Origin: Deltaproteobacteria bacterium
GTDB taxonomy: Bacteria > Myxococcota_A > Polyangia > JAAYKL01
Direction of reading: 5' to 3'
Assembly (NCBI GenBank): GCA_028713995.1
Contig: JAQTNF010000015.1
Location: 1-51,235, forward strand
Length of the DNA: 51,235 nucleotides
Position numbers and translations under genes: made by a program. The first letter of the stretch is position 1; each line of letters starts with the position of its first letter. The notes under the pieces were generated by a model. It had not been told where the DNA came from. It was given only the letters and a program-made list of their open reading frames with translations, and made no database searches. Shown in pieces: positions 9,101 through 17,391 of this stretch.

Positions 9101-10141
9101 GGAGGTGATATCGCCGTCGTCGTCGTCCACCGCGACCGCGACCGCCGAGGCGCTCGCCGAGGTCCCGCCGCCGAACGCGGCGATGAGGTGGGCCTCGCCC
9201 TTGTCCGTTCCGGCGTCGAGCCCGTGCTCGCCCTTCAGGTGCTCGAGGTACGAGGAGAGCATGTGGGCGCCAACCCGCGTGCCCGTGGTGTACAGGAACG
9301 AGATGAGGGCCTCGTACAGCTCGCCCGCATCCGAGAAGCGCTTCCCCGGGTTGGGCTCCATGCACTTCGCCACGATGTCCGTGAGGTCGGAGGGCACGTC
9401 GCGTCCGCCGGGCGTGTCGCAGATGGCGGGGTAGCTCTTGGACTCGACGCGCTTCAGGACGTCGGCGGCCTGGCCGCCGCGCAGGGGGTTCGCGCCGGCG
9501 AGGGCCTCGTAGAGCACCACGCCCAGCGAGAAGATGTCGACCCGGCGATCGTGCGCCTTGTCGCGCGCCTGCTCGGGCGCCATGTAGGCGTACTTGCCCT
9601 TGACCACGCCCGGCTCCTCCTGGTCGAGCGTGGTCTTGGCCTTGGCGATGCCGAAGTCGGTGATCTTCACCTCGCCCTCGTAAGAGAGCAGGATGTTGTG
9701 CGGGCTGATGTCGCGGTGGATGATGTTGAGCGGCTCCAGGTTCTGGTCGCGACGGCGGTGGGCGTAGTCGAGGCCCTTGGCCGCCTCGCTGCCGATGAAC
9801 GCGGCGAGCGCCGGGGACAGCCTGTGCCCGCCGCGCGCGCTCATCCGCAGCATGGTCGAGAAGTCCATGCCCTGCACGAACTCCATGGCGATGAAGTAGG
9901 AGTCGCCCACCTTGCCCAGGTCGAAGACCTGCACGATGTTGGCGTGGTTGAGCGAGACCGCGATCTTGGCCTCGTTGATGAACATGTCCACGAAGCGGGC
10001 GTTGTCCGTGAGGGCGGGCAGGATGCGCTTGATCACGAGCAGCTTCTCGAAGCCCTCGACGCCGTACGACTTGGCCTTGTACACCTCGGCCATGCCGCCG
10101 CGGCCGAGGAGCTCCAGGAGCTGGTACTTTCCGAAAATCAC
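6164..10141 (-). CDS. Ser/Thr protein kinase - cyclase-like domain - AAA+ ATPase - TPR regulator (1325 aa)
   Basis: This is a very large signalling protein, probably cytosolic. Residues 1-285 are a Hanks-type kinase: GRGGMAEVYKA loop, VIKRIL lysine, HRDISPHN catalytic loop (about 142) and ITDFGIAKA (about 162). The loop has Ser where most kinases have Lys, a variant common in myxobacterial kinases. Residues about 365-530 resemble a class III nucleotide cyclase domain, but I could not identify the full set of metal and transition-state residues, so it may be a degenerate sensor. From about 545 there is an AAA+/STAND ATPase: FGRREEL, Walker A GEAGTGKT (about 570) and a hydrophobic strand ending WDD (about 695). 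The C-terminal part from about 880 is TPR. The start is GTG with AGAGG upstream. Ligand and targets are unknown. Confidence 0.85.
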   Translation of the reverse strand: MIFGKYQLLELLGRGGMAEVYKAKSYGVEGFEKLLVIKRILPALTDNARFVDMFINEAKIAVSLNHANIVQVFDLGKVGDSYFIAMEFVQGMDFSTMLRMSARGGHRLSPALAAFIGSEAAKGLDYAHRRRDQNLEPLNIIHRDISPHNILLSYEGEVKITDFGIAKAKTTLDQEEPGVVKGKYAYMAPEQARDKAHDRRVDIFSLGVVLYEALAGANPLRGGQAADVLKRVESKSYPAICDTPGGRDVPSDLTDIVAKCMEPNPGKRFSDAGELYEALISFLYTTGTRVGAHMLSSYLEHLKGEHGLDAGTDKGEAHLIAAFGGGTSASASAVAVAVDDDDGDITSVQVPTSVAADESGTTSARSLAAELRDVTVLAAEIVGPAVPARVIERFRSIVQQGGGLVVEERNDLLVCLFGVEVADGRDTQDAIKTGLKLQRGALMEQTGSAPFQIGVGVHPDKIVLMAGNGPREDDTYFRAVSAARSLAKRATGWVVTSEAGRQLTSDSFNFEEVTTTGVGGADLTVCKVVGRRSVAETYGPLFGRREELRSIGEILALVKRGSGRILALVGEAGTGKTRIVHEMQRRLVHGEHEVGWYEAACVPWRNVTPFAAVAAMFRSILGVGDIEPETELRHQVERLRELGLIPEEVEAVAVLLGVGMPHDVGPEERGRQLRSALIRAASSLAADKMSIFFWDDLNYIDKESSDILHHLARSIPHVSLLLTVAFRPGLEHGWRGSPIYTEIGLTPLSESDSKRLAISRMRARKVPGDLLMDIALKSDGNPLYIEEYVKALLANGVITVRGAAVSYHQDAAISDLPKTLRGLVGARIKRLPVEQRGLLQRAAVVGQRFNAELLARVTGIDLADLRAILVGLKDVGLLTRISASEFAFSSDLVRDVVYDGIIFSDRREIHGAVAKAIEEMFGDRLDEFVERLAVHYREGGERNKAVDYLIRAGDKVATDYSHKAALDYYLKAQELLYNVSRPDLQRILSLYLPIGELCVKADLVPLGLQKMQLAEELGEEQGAKRELVQIMRITAELHARVARFMESQQYFQRAIELADEIGEPDLRCGVRATAGQVYTRIGDLKKALPFLREAVLLCGAAGNRNLQITCMSQIAKAEANSGELETALATIGEAEKLVVEATDPGTRCEFERCHAQVHYMRRDLEKSVAHSMKALEIAKEYGLRDQIAANAHNIGDDHVAMGDYKKAFTYLRFSQEVAEEIGSDILINLNNIFLAFIDALKFGSNEGLSQLEKALSLANERNTVWDQIQVHYFLGRIHFERKQYAEARTHLEHSIRIGRAADNKIYDAQAVDLLEQIDETDGGRD

Positions 10142-10213
10142 GGCCCGGCAACCTCTGAAGAGGGGGTTGAGTATAGCCCCCTCTTGCCGCTCGTCAACGT
10201 CCCGCGCGTGCGA

Positions 10214-11671
10214 TCAATTCCTTGTCAGCGCGGCCAGGAAGGCCGTGAGGAAGCCGAAGAACCGCGCCACGGTCGGGATGGACACCTTCTCGTCCGGCGA
10301 GTGGGGCGACACGATGGTCGGTCCGAGGGAGATCATGTCGATTCCGGGAAACTTCTCGCCGATGATGCCGCACTCGAGGCCCGCGTGGATGGCCGTGAAG
10401 CGTGGCTCCTTGCCGTGCACCTCGGTCCACACCTTGCGCGCCTTCGCGAGCAGCACGGACTCCATGTTGGGCTTCCAGCCGGGGTAGCCCTCGTGCACGT
10501 CCACCGTTGCGCCCGACAACCGCCCGACCGCCTCGATCTGCGCCACAACGCCCTTGAGCGCGGACGCCACCGACGACCTCGCGCTGCACAGCACCGTGAG
10601 CTCCTTCCCGGTGCGCACGCGGGCCATGTTGGTCGAGGTCTCGACGAGCCCGGGGATGTCGCGCGACATGGCGAGCACGCCGTGGGGCAGGCCGAGCAAA
10701 AGGGCGAGGACCTTGTCCCGCGAGGCCTTGTCGAGGACCGTCGCCGGCAGCGTGATGGGCGTCATCGCGAGCGCGAGATCGGGCTCGGCGGAGGCGAACT
10801 CGTTCCTGAAGCCAGCGAGCTGCGCGTCGAAGATGCGTCGCACCGTGTCCGCGGATCCGGGCGCGACCGAGATGACCGCCGCGGCCTCGCGCGGGATGGC
10901 GTTGTGCTTGTCCCCGCCTTCGACGGAGGCGAGGCACAGGTCAACCTCGCGGCCGAGCGCGATGAGCGTACGGGCGAGGAGCCTCACCGCGTTGCCGCGG
11001 TTGTGGACGATGTCGAGGCCGGAGTGGCCGCCCCGCAGGCCCTTGATCTCGACCCGGCAACAGTTCCAGCCCGCGTTCGACGCGGTGGTCGCGATGGGCA
11101 GCGCGAGGGCCGCGTCCTGCCCGCCCGCGCACCCGACGTAGAAGACCCCGTCCTCCTCGGAGTCCAGGTTTACGAGCAGCTTGCCCGTCACGAAGCCGGG
11201 CTTGAGGCCCCGCGCGCCGTTCAGCCCGGTCTCCTCGTCCACCGTGAAGAGCAGCTCGAGCGGGCCGTGCGCCGCGCCCTTTGGCTCCATGAACGCCAGC
11301 GCCGACGCCACGCCGATCCCGTTGTCGGCGCCCAGCGTCGTGCCGTCGGCCTTGAGCCAGTCACCGTCGCGGACGAGCCCTATGGCGTCCTTCTCGAAAT
11401 CGAACACCTTGGATGCATTCTTCTCGCAGACCATGTCCAGGTGGCCCTGGAGCACGACGACCGGCGCTCTCTCGCAGCCGGGCGACGCCTTGACGCGCAC
11501 GACCACGTTGCCCGCGTCGTCGATGGCGGTCTCGCAGCCCCGCTCGCGGGCGAAGCCCATGACGCGGTTCCCGAGCGGGCGCTCGTTTCCCGAGCCGTGG
11601 GGGGTCTTGCGGATCTCGTCGAAGTACTTCCAGACGGCTTTGGGTTCCAGGTTGTCGAGAGGTTGAGACAT
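10214..11671 (-). CDS. pepD: Cytosol non-specific dipeptidase / aminoacyl-histidine dipeptidase (M20 family)
   Basis: The 485-residue protein matches the length of E. coli PepD (485). It cleaves dipeptides including carnosine-type X-His using a two-metal centre. Visible M20 signatures are VVLQGHLDMV (metal His and Asp), TTLGADNGIG (bridging Asp), LFTVDEETGLNGA (general-base Glu and metal Glu), NLDSEEDG, and the late IHAGLECG and MISLGPTI. The ATG at 11671 starts MSQPLDNLEP, as in the family; the frame is open further upstream without homology. It lies 55 nt after the nucleotidyltransferase gene on the same strand. Confidence 0.93.
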   Translation of the reverse strand: MSQPLDNLEPKAVWKYFDEIRKTPHGSGNERPLGNRVMGFARERGCETAIDDAGNVVVRVKASPGCERAPVVVLQGHLDMVCEKNASKVFDFEKDAIGLVRDGDWLKADGTTLGADNGIGVASALAFMEPKGAAHGPLELLFTVDEETGLNGARGLKPGFVTGKLLVNLDSEEDGVFYVGCAGGQDAALALPIATTASNAGWNCCRVEIKGLRGGHSGLDIVHNRGNAVRLLARTLIALGREVDLCLASVEGGDKHNAIPREAAAVISVAPGSADTVRRIFDAQLAGFRNEFASAEPDLALAMTPITLPATVLDKASRDKVLALLLGLPHGVLAMSRDIPGLVETSTNMARVRTGKELTVLCSARSSVASALKGVVAQIEAVGRLSGATVDVHEGYPGWKPNMESVLLAKARKVWTEVHGKEPRFTAIHAGLECGIIGEKFPGIDMISLGPTIVSPHSPDEKVSIPTVARFFGFLTAFLAALTRN

Positions 11672-11726
11672 GTGGCGCTCCTTGGCAGTGTTCAAAAGCC
11701 TCCGCCAAACCGGCGGGGCATGGATA

Positions 11727-12653
11727 CTATACACGTTCGGGGTGCACGACGGAACCATCGGGCATGACGATCGCGAAGGAGACGTCCGCGCCGACCGCGG
11801 CGCCCTCCATCACGACGCTCTGCTCGACTCGCACCCCCGGGGCGACGCGCGCCCCGTCGCACACGATCGCGCCGGGCCCGAGCACGGCTCCGGTCCCGAA
11901 CGAGACGTCCCGCCCCACGTGCACGCCGTCCGCCGGAGCCTCGAGGCCTTCGAGCCGCTCGCGCCCGTGGACCAGATCCAGGTTGGCGTCGAGGAACCGG
12001 CGAGGGGTTCCGAGGTCGCAGAAGTAGCCGGGGTCCACCATGGCCGCGAGGGGCGCGCCTTCGGCCAGAAGCGGTATGTAGGTCGCGCGCACGATGCAGC
12101 CGCGTTCCGGGAGCCGCTCCCCGATGGCGGGCTCGAGCACGTGGACGCCCGTGAACATGGTCTTCGCGAGCCCGTCTCCCGCGGAGAGGATGCCGCGCAC
12201 GCGGCCGTCTTTGTCGACTCCGATGGCGCCGTAAGCCTCGGCCTCGGGCGTCTCGCGGACCACCAGCGTGGCCAGGGCGCCGCTCGAACGGTGCAGCGCC
12301 ACCGCGCGGGTGAGATCCGGCGCGAACACCGCGTCGCCGTTGACGACGAGGAACGTGTCGTCGCCGAGCAGGTGGAGCGCCTTGCGGATTCCACCGCCGG
12401 TGCCGAGGATCTCGGGCTCGTGCGAATAGGCGATCCGCACGCCCAGGGACGAGCCGTCGCCGAGGCGGGCCGGAATGACCCCGGCCAGGTGGTGCAGGTT
12501 GATCACGATCTCGCGGACGCCGAATCGGGCCAGATGGCGAATGAGGCGTACGATGTTCGGCGTCCCAACGACCGGCGCGAGCGGCTTGGGGAGGACGTCG
12601 GTCAGCGGCCGAAGCCGCGTGCCGAGCCCCGCCGCGAGGATCATGGCGCGCAT
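11727..12653 (-). CDS. NDP-sugar nucleotidyltransferase with C-terminal left-handed beta-helix (GlmU/mannose-1-P guanylyltransferase type)
   Basis: The 308-residue protein begins MRAMILAAGLGTRLRPLT, the G-x-G-T-R-x-x-P-x-T nucleotide-binding signature, followed by PKPLAPVVG, VNGDAVF (metal Asp) and the GYFCDLGTP motif of sugar-1-phosphate nucleotidyltransferases. The C-terminal 60 residues (VGRDVSFGTGAVLGPGA and on) show hexapeptide-repeat character. It would make an NDP-sugar for envelope polysaccharide; which sugar cannot be told. Family members usually start at the first ATG (12653). However, the AAGGGG box is only 1 nt from that ATG and 10 nt from the ATG at 12644, so the second may be used. 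Confidence 0.85.
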   Translation of the reverse strand: MRAMILAAGLGTRLRPLTDVLPKPLAPVVGTPNIVRLIRHLARFGVREIVINLHHLAGVIPARLGDGSSLGVRIAYSHEPEILGTGGGIRKALHLLGDDTFLVVNGDAVFAPDLTRAVALHRSSGALATLVVRETPEAEAYGAIGVDKDGRVRGILSAGDGLAKTMFTGVHVLEPAIGERLPERGCIVRATYIPLLAEGAPLAAMVDPGYFCDLGTPRRFLDANLDLVHGRERLEGLEAPADGVHVGRDVSFGTGAVLGPGAIVCDGARVAPGVRVEQSVVMEGAAVGADVSFAIVMPDGSVVHPERV

Positions 12654-12718
12654 GCCCCTTCGGATACCAGAGGCCCGCGCCCGGTCCCAGGGTTTTGTTT
12701 TCGATGGCGGGAACAAAG

Positions 12719-12732
12719 AGCCCGGAGGGGCT
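12719..12732 (-). terminator. Weak intrinsic terminator of the Cys-rich lipoprotein gene
   Basis: Read on the minus strand, AGCCC and GGGCT form a 5-bp stem with a 4-nt loop, followed by the T-rich CTTTGTT. It overlaps the stop codon of the upstream gene. The stem is short, so this is tentative. Confidence 0.35.
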
Positions 12733-13732
12733 ACTGAATGACCCAATTATAGATGGTTATCCAGTTGCCACAACAGTAGTAGCAACAACACCAATTGCTA
12801 CAGACCGAGCTGCTCGTGCACTTGTAGTTGCTTCCCCCGCAGGCCTGTATCTCATTGGCGTTCGTCGGGTTGCAGATCAAGCTCGTGCCGGCGCTACAAG
12901 CGACGTTGTCCCCGTTGGCTGCGCATCCGGAGCAGGTCCGGCCGAACGTCAGCAGCGAAGCGGAGCAGATGTCGGCGCAGGCCCCGTTCGTGGTGGAGCA
13001 CCCCGAAACGGGATCGCATTGAGCCACGCAGCATCCTCCGGCCATGCAGCTCGTCGTCTTCGTCGCGACGCACGTGCACGTCCCGCAGTCCGGCCCGGTC
13101 CCGCTGCAGGACCTCTGGCACGTATCCGGATACTCGTAGAACGTGTTGCCGGAGCAGGAGCCGGCATCGCAGGAGGCCGTGCCGCACGTGTCCGCGTAGT
13201 CCGCTGGGCGGTTCGTCCACGCCGTCCGCGAGATGTCCACGTTGCAGTACTGGCAGCCCGTCGTCGGTTCCCCGTCGGCGTACGGGGTGCCATCAATGTC
13301 GCACGTGAAGCCCGCGTCGATGTCGGTGTCCGTGTCGGTATCCGTATCCGTGTCCGTGTCGCTGTCCGCGTCCGTGTCGGTATCCGTATCCGTGTCCGTG
13401 TCGCTGTCCGCGTCCGCGTCCGTGTCGGTATCCGTGTCCGTGTCGCTGTCCGCGTCCGCGTCCGTGTCGGTATCCGTGTCCGTGTCGCCATCGGAGTCCG
13501 CATCGCCGTCGGCGTCGGCGTCGCCGTCCGAGTCGGCGCCCGTGGCCGTGCCCGTGTCCGTGTCCGAGTAGCACATGAAATCCGGGCCACACAGCCAGCC
13601 CTCCGGGCAGTCAGCGCTCTTTGTGCACTCGAACGGCCCGCCGCCGGGCTCCGCGCCGCCGCAGCCGCATGTCGAGATCGCGGTCACGAGGCCCAGGGTC
13701 ACAAGCGCAAGAGCTGAAATCGATGTACGCAC
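12731..13732 (-). CDS. Secreted Cys-rich lipoprotein with an Asp-Ser/Asp-Thr linker
   Basis: The 333-residue exported protein starts with a hydrophobic signal sequence ending STCGCGG; the lipobox is not canonical, so lipidation is probable but not proven. A short Cys motif region (CPEGWLCGPDFMCY) leads to a linker of about 85 residues of almost pure DT/DS/DA dipeptides, followed by a 190-residue Cys-rich domain. The last 22 residues are strikingly Cys/Tyr/Trp-rich (CCCYYCCGNW) and encoded by unusually AT-rich DNA. Such linker proteins are typical surface proteins of myxobacteria and relatives; the function of this one is unknown. The frame opens at TTG 13741, but GGGGAG nine nt before the GTG at 13732 favours that start. 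Confidence 0.75.
   Translation of the reverse strand: MRTSISALALVTLGLVTAISTCGCGGAEPGGGPFECTKSADCPEGWLCGPDFMCYSDTDTGTATGADSDGDADADGDADSDGDTDTDTDTDADADSDTDTDTDTDADADSDTDTDTDTDTDADSDTDTDTDTDTDTDIDAGFTCDIDGTPYADGEPTTGCQYCNVDISRTAWTNRPADYADTCGTASCDAGSCSGNTFYEYPDTCQRSCSGTGPDCGTCTCVATKTTSCMAGGCCVAQCDPVSGCSTTNGACADICSASLLTFGRTCSGCAANGDNVACSAGTSLICNPTNANEIQACGGSNYKCTSSSVCSNWCCCYYCCGNWITIYNWVIQ
13318..13560 (-). repeat. Low-complexity repeat coding the Asp-Ser/Thr linker
   Basis: Hexamer-like GAC/GAT-plus-ACG/ACC/AGC codons form higher-order units. The marker gtgtcggtatcc (plus strand) recurs at 13332, 13374, 13422 and 13464, giving periods of 42, 48 and 42 nt (14, 16 and 14 codons). All steps are multiples of three, so length changes keep the frame. 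Confidence 0.8.
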
Positions 13733-13952
13733 GGTCAACAACTCCCCATGGTGTTCCCTGTCCGAGGATTCCGATCGAAGATCCTTGTCAAATTGTCAGT
13801 CTCGCCTCCGGGGATGTCAAGGACGCTGACGGGAAGCCTGTTTTCGGGGGGACACTCGGGAGGTCTCAATATAGAATGGTCCCGACGCCGGGGGCGTCGC
13901 GGCGGCGCGCCGTGGACGGGTCCGTTGGTTCATATATGCCAAGTGCACTTCA

Positions 13953-15818
13953 ATGAAGAGAAGATCGCGTCTCGGCTCTGCGAAGGAGGGTTCTGCGGGC
14001 CGGCTCGAACGGTTCCTCGTCGCGCATGAGCGCTTCGTGCTCGCCGGCATCGTGCTCGTCGCGCTTTTCCTGCGCATCCTCAATCTGTTCGAGATCGAGG
14101 CCAACGATCCCTACTACAAGCTGCTCTCGGTGGATCCCAAGGTCTTCCACGACTGGGCCGTGCGCATCAGCCGGGGCGACGTGCTGGGCTCCGGCGTGTT
14201 CTTTCTGAGCCCCTTGTACCCATACTTCCTGGGGCTCGTGTACGCGATCTTCGGCGAGGGTTTCTTCGTCGGCAGGCTCATGCAGTGCCTCATGGGCGGC
14301 CTCGACGTGATCCTCCTGTACGCCGTGGCCAAGCGCGCGTTCGGGATGAAGGCCGCGTTCGCGGCCGCGCTCCTTGCGGCCCTGTACGTCATGTCCGTGT
14401 TCTACAGCGGCGTCTTCCTCGTCACGAACCTGCAGACCACGCTCAACCTCTGCGCGGTGCTCCTCTTGCAGGACGCGTTCGAGAAGAGGTCGGCGCCGAA
14501 GATGGCTCTCGCTGGCGTGGCGGTCGGGTTGTCGGCGCTGGCGCGGCCCAACGCGCTCCTGCTCGCGCCGCTCGTCCTCGCCTGGCTCTGGCTTTCCATG
14601 AGGCGTGAGGTGAAACCGAAGCGCATGCTCCTGCTCGGAACGCTTTTCGCGGCCGGCCTCGCCCTCGTCGTGGCGCCCGTCGCGATCCGCAACCGCGCGG
14701 TGGGCGGCGACCTCGTGCTCGTCAGCTCGCAGGGCGGCGCCAACTTCTACATCGGCAACGGGCCGGGCGCGAACGGGCAGTTCCTCGTGCCGTCCATCTT
14801 CCCCCCGGACGCCGGGGATCATCCGCTCAAGCAGGAGGAGACCTACGCGCGCTACGCGTCGGAGCAGACCGGCCGGAAGCTCAGACCGTCCGAGGTCTCG
14901 GCCTTCTGGTTCGGAAAGGGCATGGAGGCGATCGCGGCCGATCCGGGCCACTTTCTCGCGCTCCTCGCCCGCAAGCTCATGCTGAGCGTCAACGCCGCCG
15001 AGATCAGCAACAGCCAGGACTTCGAGTCCGCGAAGCCGAGCTCCTTCGTGCTGCGCCTGCCGCTCCCCACGTTCGGGCTCGTGGCCCCGTTCGGCCTGCT
15101 CGGCATGGCCCTCGCGGCGCGGCAATGGCGCAAGGCGTTCTTCCTGTACGCCGTGATCGCCGTGTTCGGCGCGTCCATGATCGTCTTCTTCGTCCTCGCG
15201 CACTACCGCATGCCCGCGGTGCCGTTCCTCGAGGCGTTCGCCGGCTACGCGGTGGTCTGGCTCGTGGACAAGGCGCGGGCCAAAAGTTACGCGCACCTGC
15301 TCGGCGCGTTCCTCGGCCTCGCGGTCCTGTTCGCCGCGGTCCACAAGGACATGGGCGTGAGCGAGCCCACGGGCATGATCCACTACAACCTGGGCAACAG
15401 GTACAAGGACACGGGCAAGTGGGATCTCGCCGTCGCGGAGTACGTGCGGTCGATCGCGGACCAGCCGGACTACGCGCCGGCGCACAACAACCTGGCCCTC
15501 GCCTACGAGCAGGACCCGCACACCTACGACAAGGCGATCGAGCAGTGGGAGATCGCGCTCGAGCTGGGCCGCAAGGCGAACGAGCCCGTGTTCGTCGAGC
15601 GCGCGCAGCGCCACCTCAAGTTTCTCAGGGAGGCTGTGAGCCGGAAGAAGGGTGGCTCATCTTCGCCACGAAGAAGCCGTGCCACGCGTTGTCGCCGAGG
15701 TCCTCGGGGGCGAAGGAGCGCCACGGGATCTCGGGGCGCGAGAAGTCCCACTGCGTGGCGTCCATGTAGCCGGTCAGGCGATACTCGCCGAGATAGTAGG
15801 TCCTGCCGTCGGTCTTGA
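13953..15818 (+). CDS. GT39-like membrane glycosyltransferase with C-terminal TPR; 3' end overlaps the convergent gene
   Basis: This is a 621-residue polytopic membrane protein of the dolichyl-phosphate-mannose/ArnT (GT-C) type. It has a first membrane helix (FVLAGIVLVALFLRILNLF), an acidic first loop (DPYYKLLSVDPKVFHDWA, likely the catalytic and metal-binding Asp region), multiple further helices, then a TPR-like tail (MIHYNLGNRYKDTGKWDLAV, HNNLALAYEQ). It would transfer sugars from a polyprenyl-phosphate carrier in the membrane. Real homology seems to end near KFLREAVSRKKGG (about 15655). The last 55 residues are Arg/Ser-rich and read antisense through the next gene, suggesting a lost stop codon. 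The ATG at 13953 lacks a clear Shine-Dalgarno; CATATATG at 13931-13938 may be a -10 box. Confidence 0.78.
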   Translation: MKRRSRLGSAKEGSAGRLERFLVAHERFVLAGIVLVALFLRILNLFEIEANDPYYKLLSVDPKVFHDWAVRISRGDVLGSGVFFLSPLYPYFLGLVYAIFGEGFFVGRLMQCLMGGLDVILLYAVAKRAFGMKAAFAAALLAALYVMSVFYSGVFLVTNLQTTLNLCAVLLLQDAFEKRSAPKMALAGVAVGLSALARPNALLLAPLVLAWLWLSMRREVKPKRMLLLGTLFAAGLALVVAPVAIRNRAVGGDLVLVSSQGGANFYIGNGPGANGQFLVPSIFPPDAGDHPLKQEETYARYASEQTGRKLRPSEVSAFWFGKGMEAIAADPGHFLALLARKLMLSVNAAEISNSQDFESAKPSSFVLRLPLPTFGLVAPFGLLGMALAARQWRKAFFLYAVIAVFGASMIVFFVLAHYRMPAVPFLEAFAGYAVVWLVDKARAKSYAHLLGAFLGLAVLFAAVHKDMGVSEPTGMIHYNLGNRYKDTGKWDLAVAEYVRSIADQPDYAPAHNNLALAYEQDPHTYDKAIEQWEIALELGRKANEPVFVERAQRHLKFLREAVSRKKGGSSSPRRSRATRCRRGPRGRRSATGSRGARSPTAWRPCSRSGDTRRDSRSCRRS

Positions 15819-17325
15819 AGTTCATGGGGCCGCTGCTCTTCCTGGGGGGGCGCGCGCCGATGATCGCCACGTCGAGCCGGGCCTTGCCCCAGAAGAGGTA
15901 GTCGGGCAGCGTGGCCCTGATCTCGGGGCGGATGTCCTTGTCGGCCGGGAGCTGGCAGCAGTACCTGAGCCCGGGCACATAGAACATGGGCGAGTACGTG
16001 AGGTACGTGGGATAGACCATGACCACCGAGCCCTCGGGGACGGTCTTGAGGTACTCGATGATCGCCTCGTTGCTCGTGGTGTTGGCGGGAGTTCGCGCGG
16101 CGCTCTGCTCCCTCAGGTAGTCGCACAGGGTGCAGCGCACGCCGCGTCCCCGTCCGCGGATGTCCACGGGTGCGTCGGCCCTGGAGAGGAACGCGAGGTG
16201 CGGGACGTTGGAGAACACGACGAGCGCGAGCGCCGCGGGCGCGAGGGGCCTAAAGAGGCGCCACAGGATGAAGACGGCCATGGCCGCAAGGAGGCTGCCG
16301 AGCGGGATGAGGGGCACCCCATGCCGCATGTCGGCCACGTTCGACTTGAAGACCGGCTGGGGCGAGAACAGGGCCGTGACCGCGCAGCCGGTCGCGATGA
16401 CGCCGGCCACGAGCAAACCCCGCAGCACGAGCGGGCGCAACGGCGCGAGACGTCTCACGGTGAACGGAAGGGCGAGGAACGGGAACAGGGCGACCGGCAT
16501 GAACTCGAACGTCCCGAGACCCGTGAGGTGCCACAGGAGCAGCGTGAAGAACCGCCTCACGGGCGGCGTGGTGTCCGGGACCTGCACGCGCGGGCCGAAG
16601 GGGTTGGAGAAGAAAGAGATCCACAGACCGACCACGAGGACGGCGCCCGCGATCGCGGCGAGCAGGCGTACGTGGCGCTTCGTCCGCCACTCGGGAAACA
16701 CGAAGAACAGCGGCATGGCGGCGAAGAGCGACGCCGCGTTGATGTAGTTGGTGAGCGTGAGGCACACGGCCGACGCGATGCCCACCGCGTAGCTCGCCAC
16801 GCGCTGCCGCCGCGAGTCGAGCGCCCCGCCCCACGCAGCGAGCAGCGTGAGCGTGAAGAGCGCGGCCAGGGAGTAGTAGCGGCAGTTCCTGATGTAGAGG
16901 AGGTACGCCGGGGTGAGGGCGAGCAGGAACGCGGGGAGCGCGCTCGGCAGGCTCTCGCCCAAGAACCTGGCCGTGAACACCGCCAGCACGAGGACGGAAA
17001 CGATGCCGGCCACGGCGAACAGGATGCGCCCGGAGAACGTGCTCTCGCCGAAGAGGAGCTGGCCCAGCGCGGCCACGAAATACTGCATGGGCGGCATGTA
17101 CACGTTGATGAGCCGGTCATCGAGCTCGGCGCCGGAGCGGAAGCCGATGAGGTTCTCGCCGTCCCACGCCACGAGCCGGCCCTCCGCGAGCAGGTTGCGC
17201 GCGAAGAGCGCCGTGTTGGCCTCGTCGTCCCAGAAGAGGTGGTTCGTGAGGCCGTAGAGCGCGAGGCAGGCCGCCACGGCGATTGCCGCGGCCACGAGCA
17301 GGCGGTTCTTGTTTTCCCTCGTCAT
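15625..17325 (-). CDS. GT39-like (ArnT/PMT family) membrane glycosyltransferase
   Basis: The 566-residue polytopic membrane protein has a GT-C architecture. After the first helix comes the acidic loop FWDDEANTALFARNLL, with the adjacent acidic pair typical of family catalytic loops. This is followed by INVYMPPMQYFVAALGQLLFG and about ten hydrophobic helices, then a C-terminal periplasmic domain with conserved-looking LPDYLFWGKARLDV. It probably adds sugars to lipid A, protein or another surface acceptor from a polyprenyl-phosphate donor. The ATG at 17325 (MTRENKNRLL) directly precedes the first helix; the frame is open 16 codons further without support. It is convergent with the other GT39-like gene and overlaps its annotated tail by 194 nt. 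Confidence 0.82.
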   Translation of the reverse strand: MTRENKNRLLVAAAIAVAACLALYGLTNHLFWDDEANTALFARNLLAEGRLVAWDGENLIGFRSGAELDDRLINVYMPPMQYFVAALGQLLFGESTFSGRILFAVAGIVSVLVLAVFTARFLGESLPSALPAFLLALTPAYLLYIRNCRYYSLAALFTLTLLAAWGGALDSRRQRVASYAVGIASAVCLTLTNYINAASLFAAMPLFFVFPEWRTKRHVRLLAAIAGAVLVVGLWISFFSNPFGPRVQVPDTTPPVRRFFTLLLWHLTGLGTFEFMPVALFPFLALPFTVRRLAPLRPLVLRGLLVAGVIATGCAVTALFSPQPVFKSNVADMRHGVPLIPLGSLLAAMAVFILWRLFRPLAPAALALVVFSNVPHLAFLSRADAPVDIRGRGRGVRCTLCDYLREQSAARTPANTTSNEAIIEYLKTVPEGSVVMVYPTYLTYSPMFYVPGLRYCCQLPADKDIRPEIRATLPDYLFWGKARLDVAIIGARPPRKSSGPMNFKTDGRTYYLGEYRLTGYMDATQWDFSRPEIPWRSFAPEDLGDNAWHGFFVAKMSHPSSGSQPP

Positions 17326-17391
17326 CGGCGCGACCAGTCGGACCGCAATACTACACGTCCGCCCGCCCGTCACGAACCCACGCTTTGCGGC

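Noticed and set aside
6263-11767. A 1834-codon open frame on the plus strand antisense to the kinase and pepD genes
   Set aside because: It is a GC-rich mirror frame with Leu/Val/Arg/His-dominated composition and no recognisable domain. Both minus-strand genes beneath it have clear catalytic motifs.
13318-13560. CRISPR-like or satellite array
   Set aside because: Periods of 42 and 48 nt are in-frame and encode an Asp-Ser/Thr linker. There are no unique spacers.
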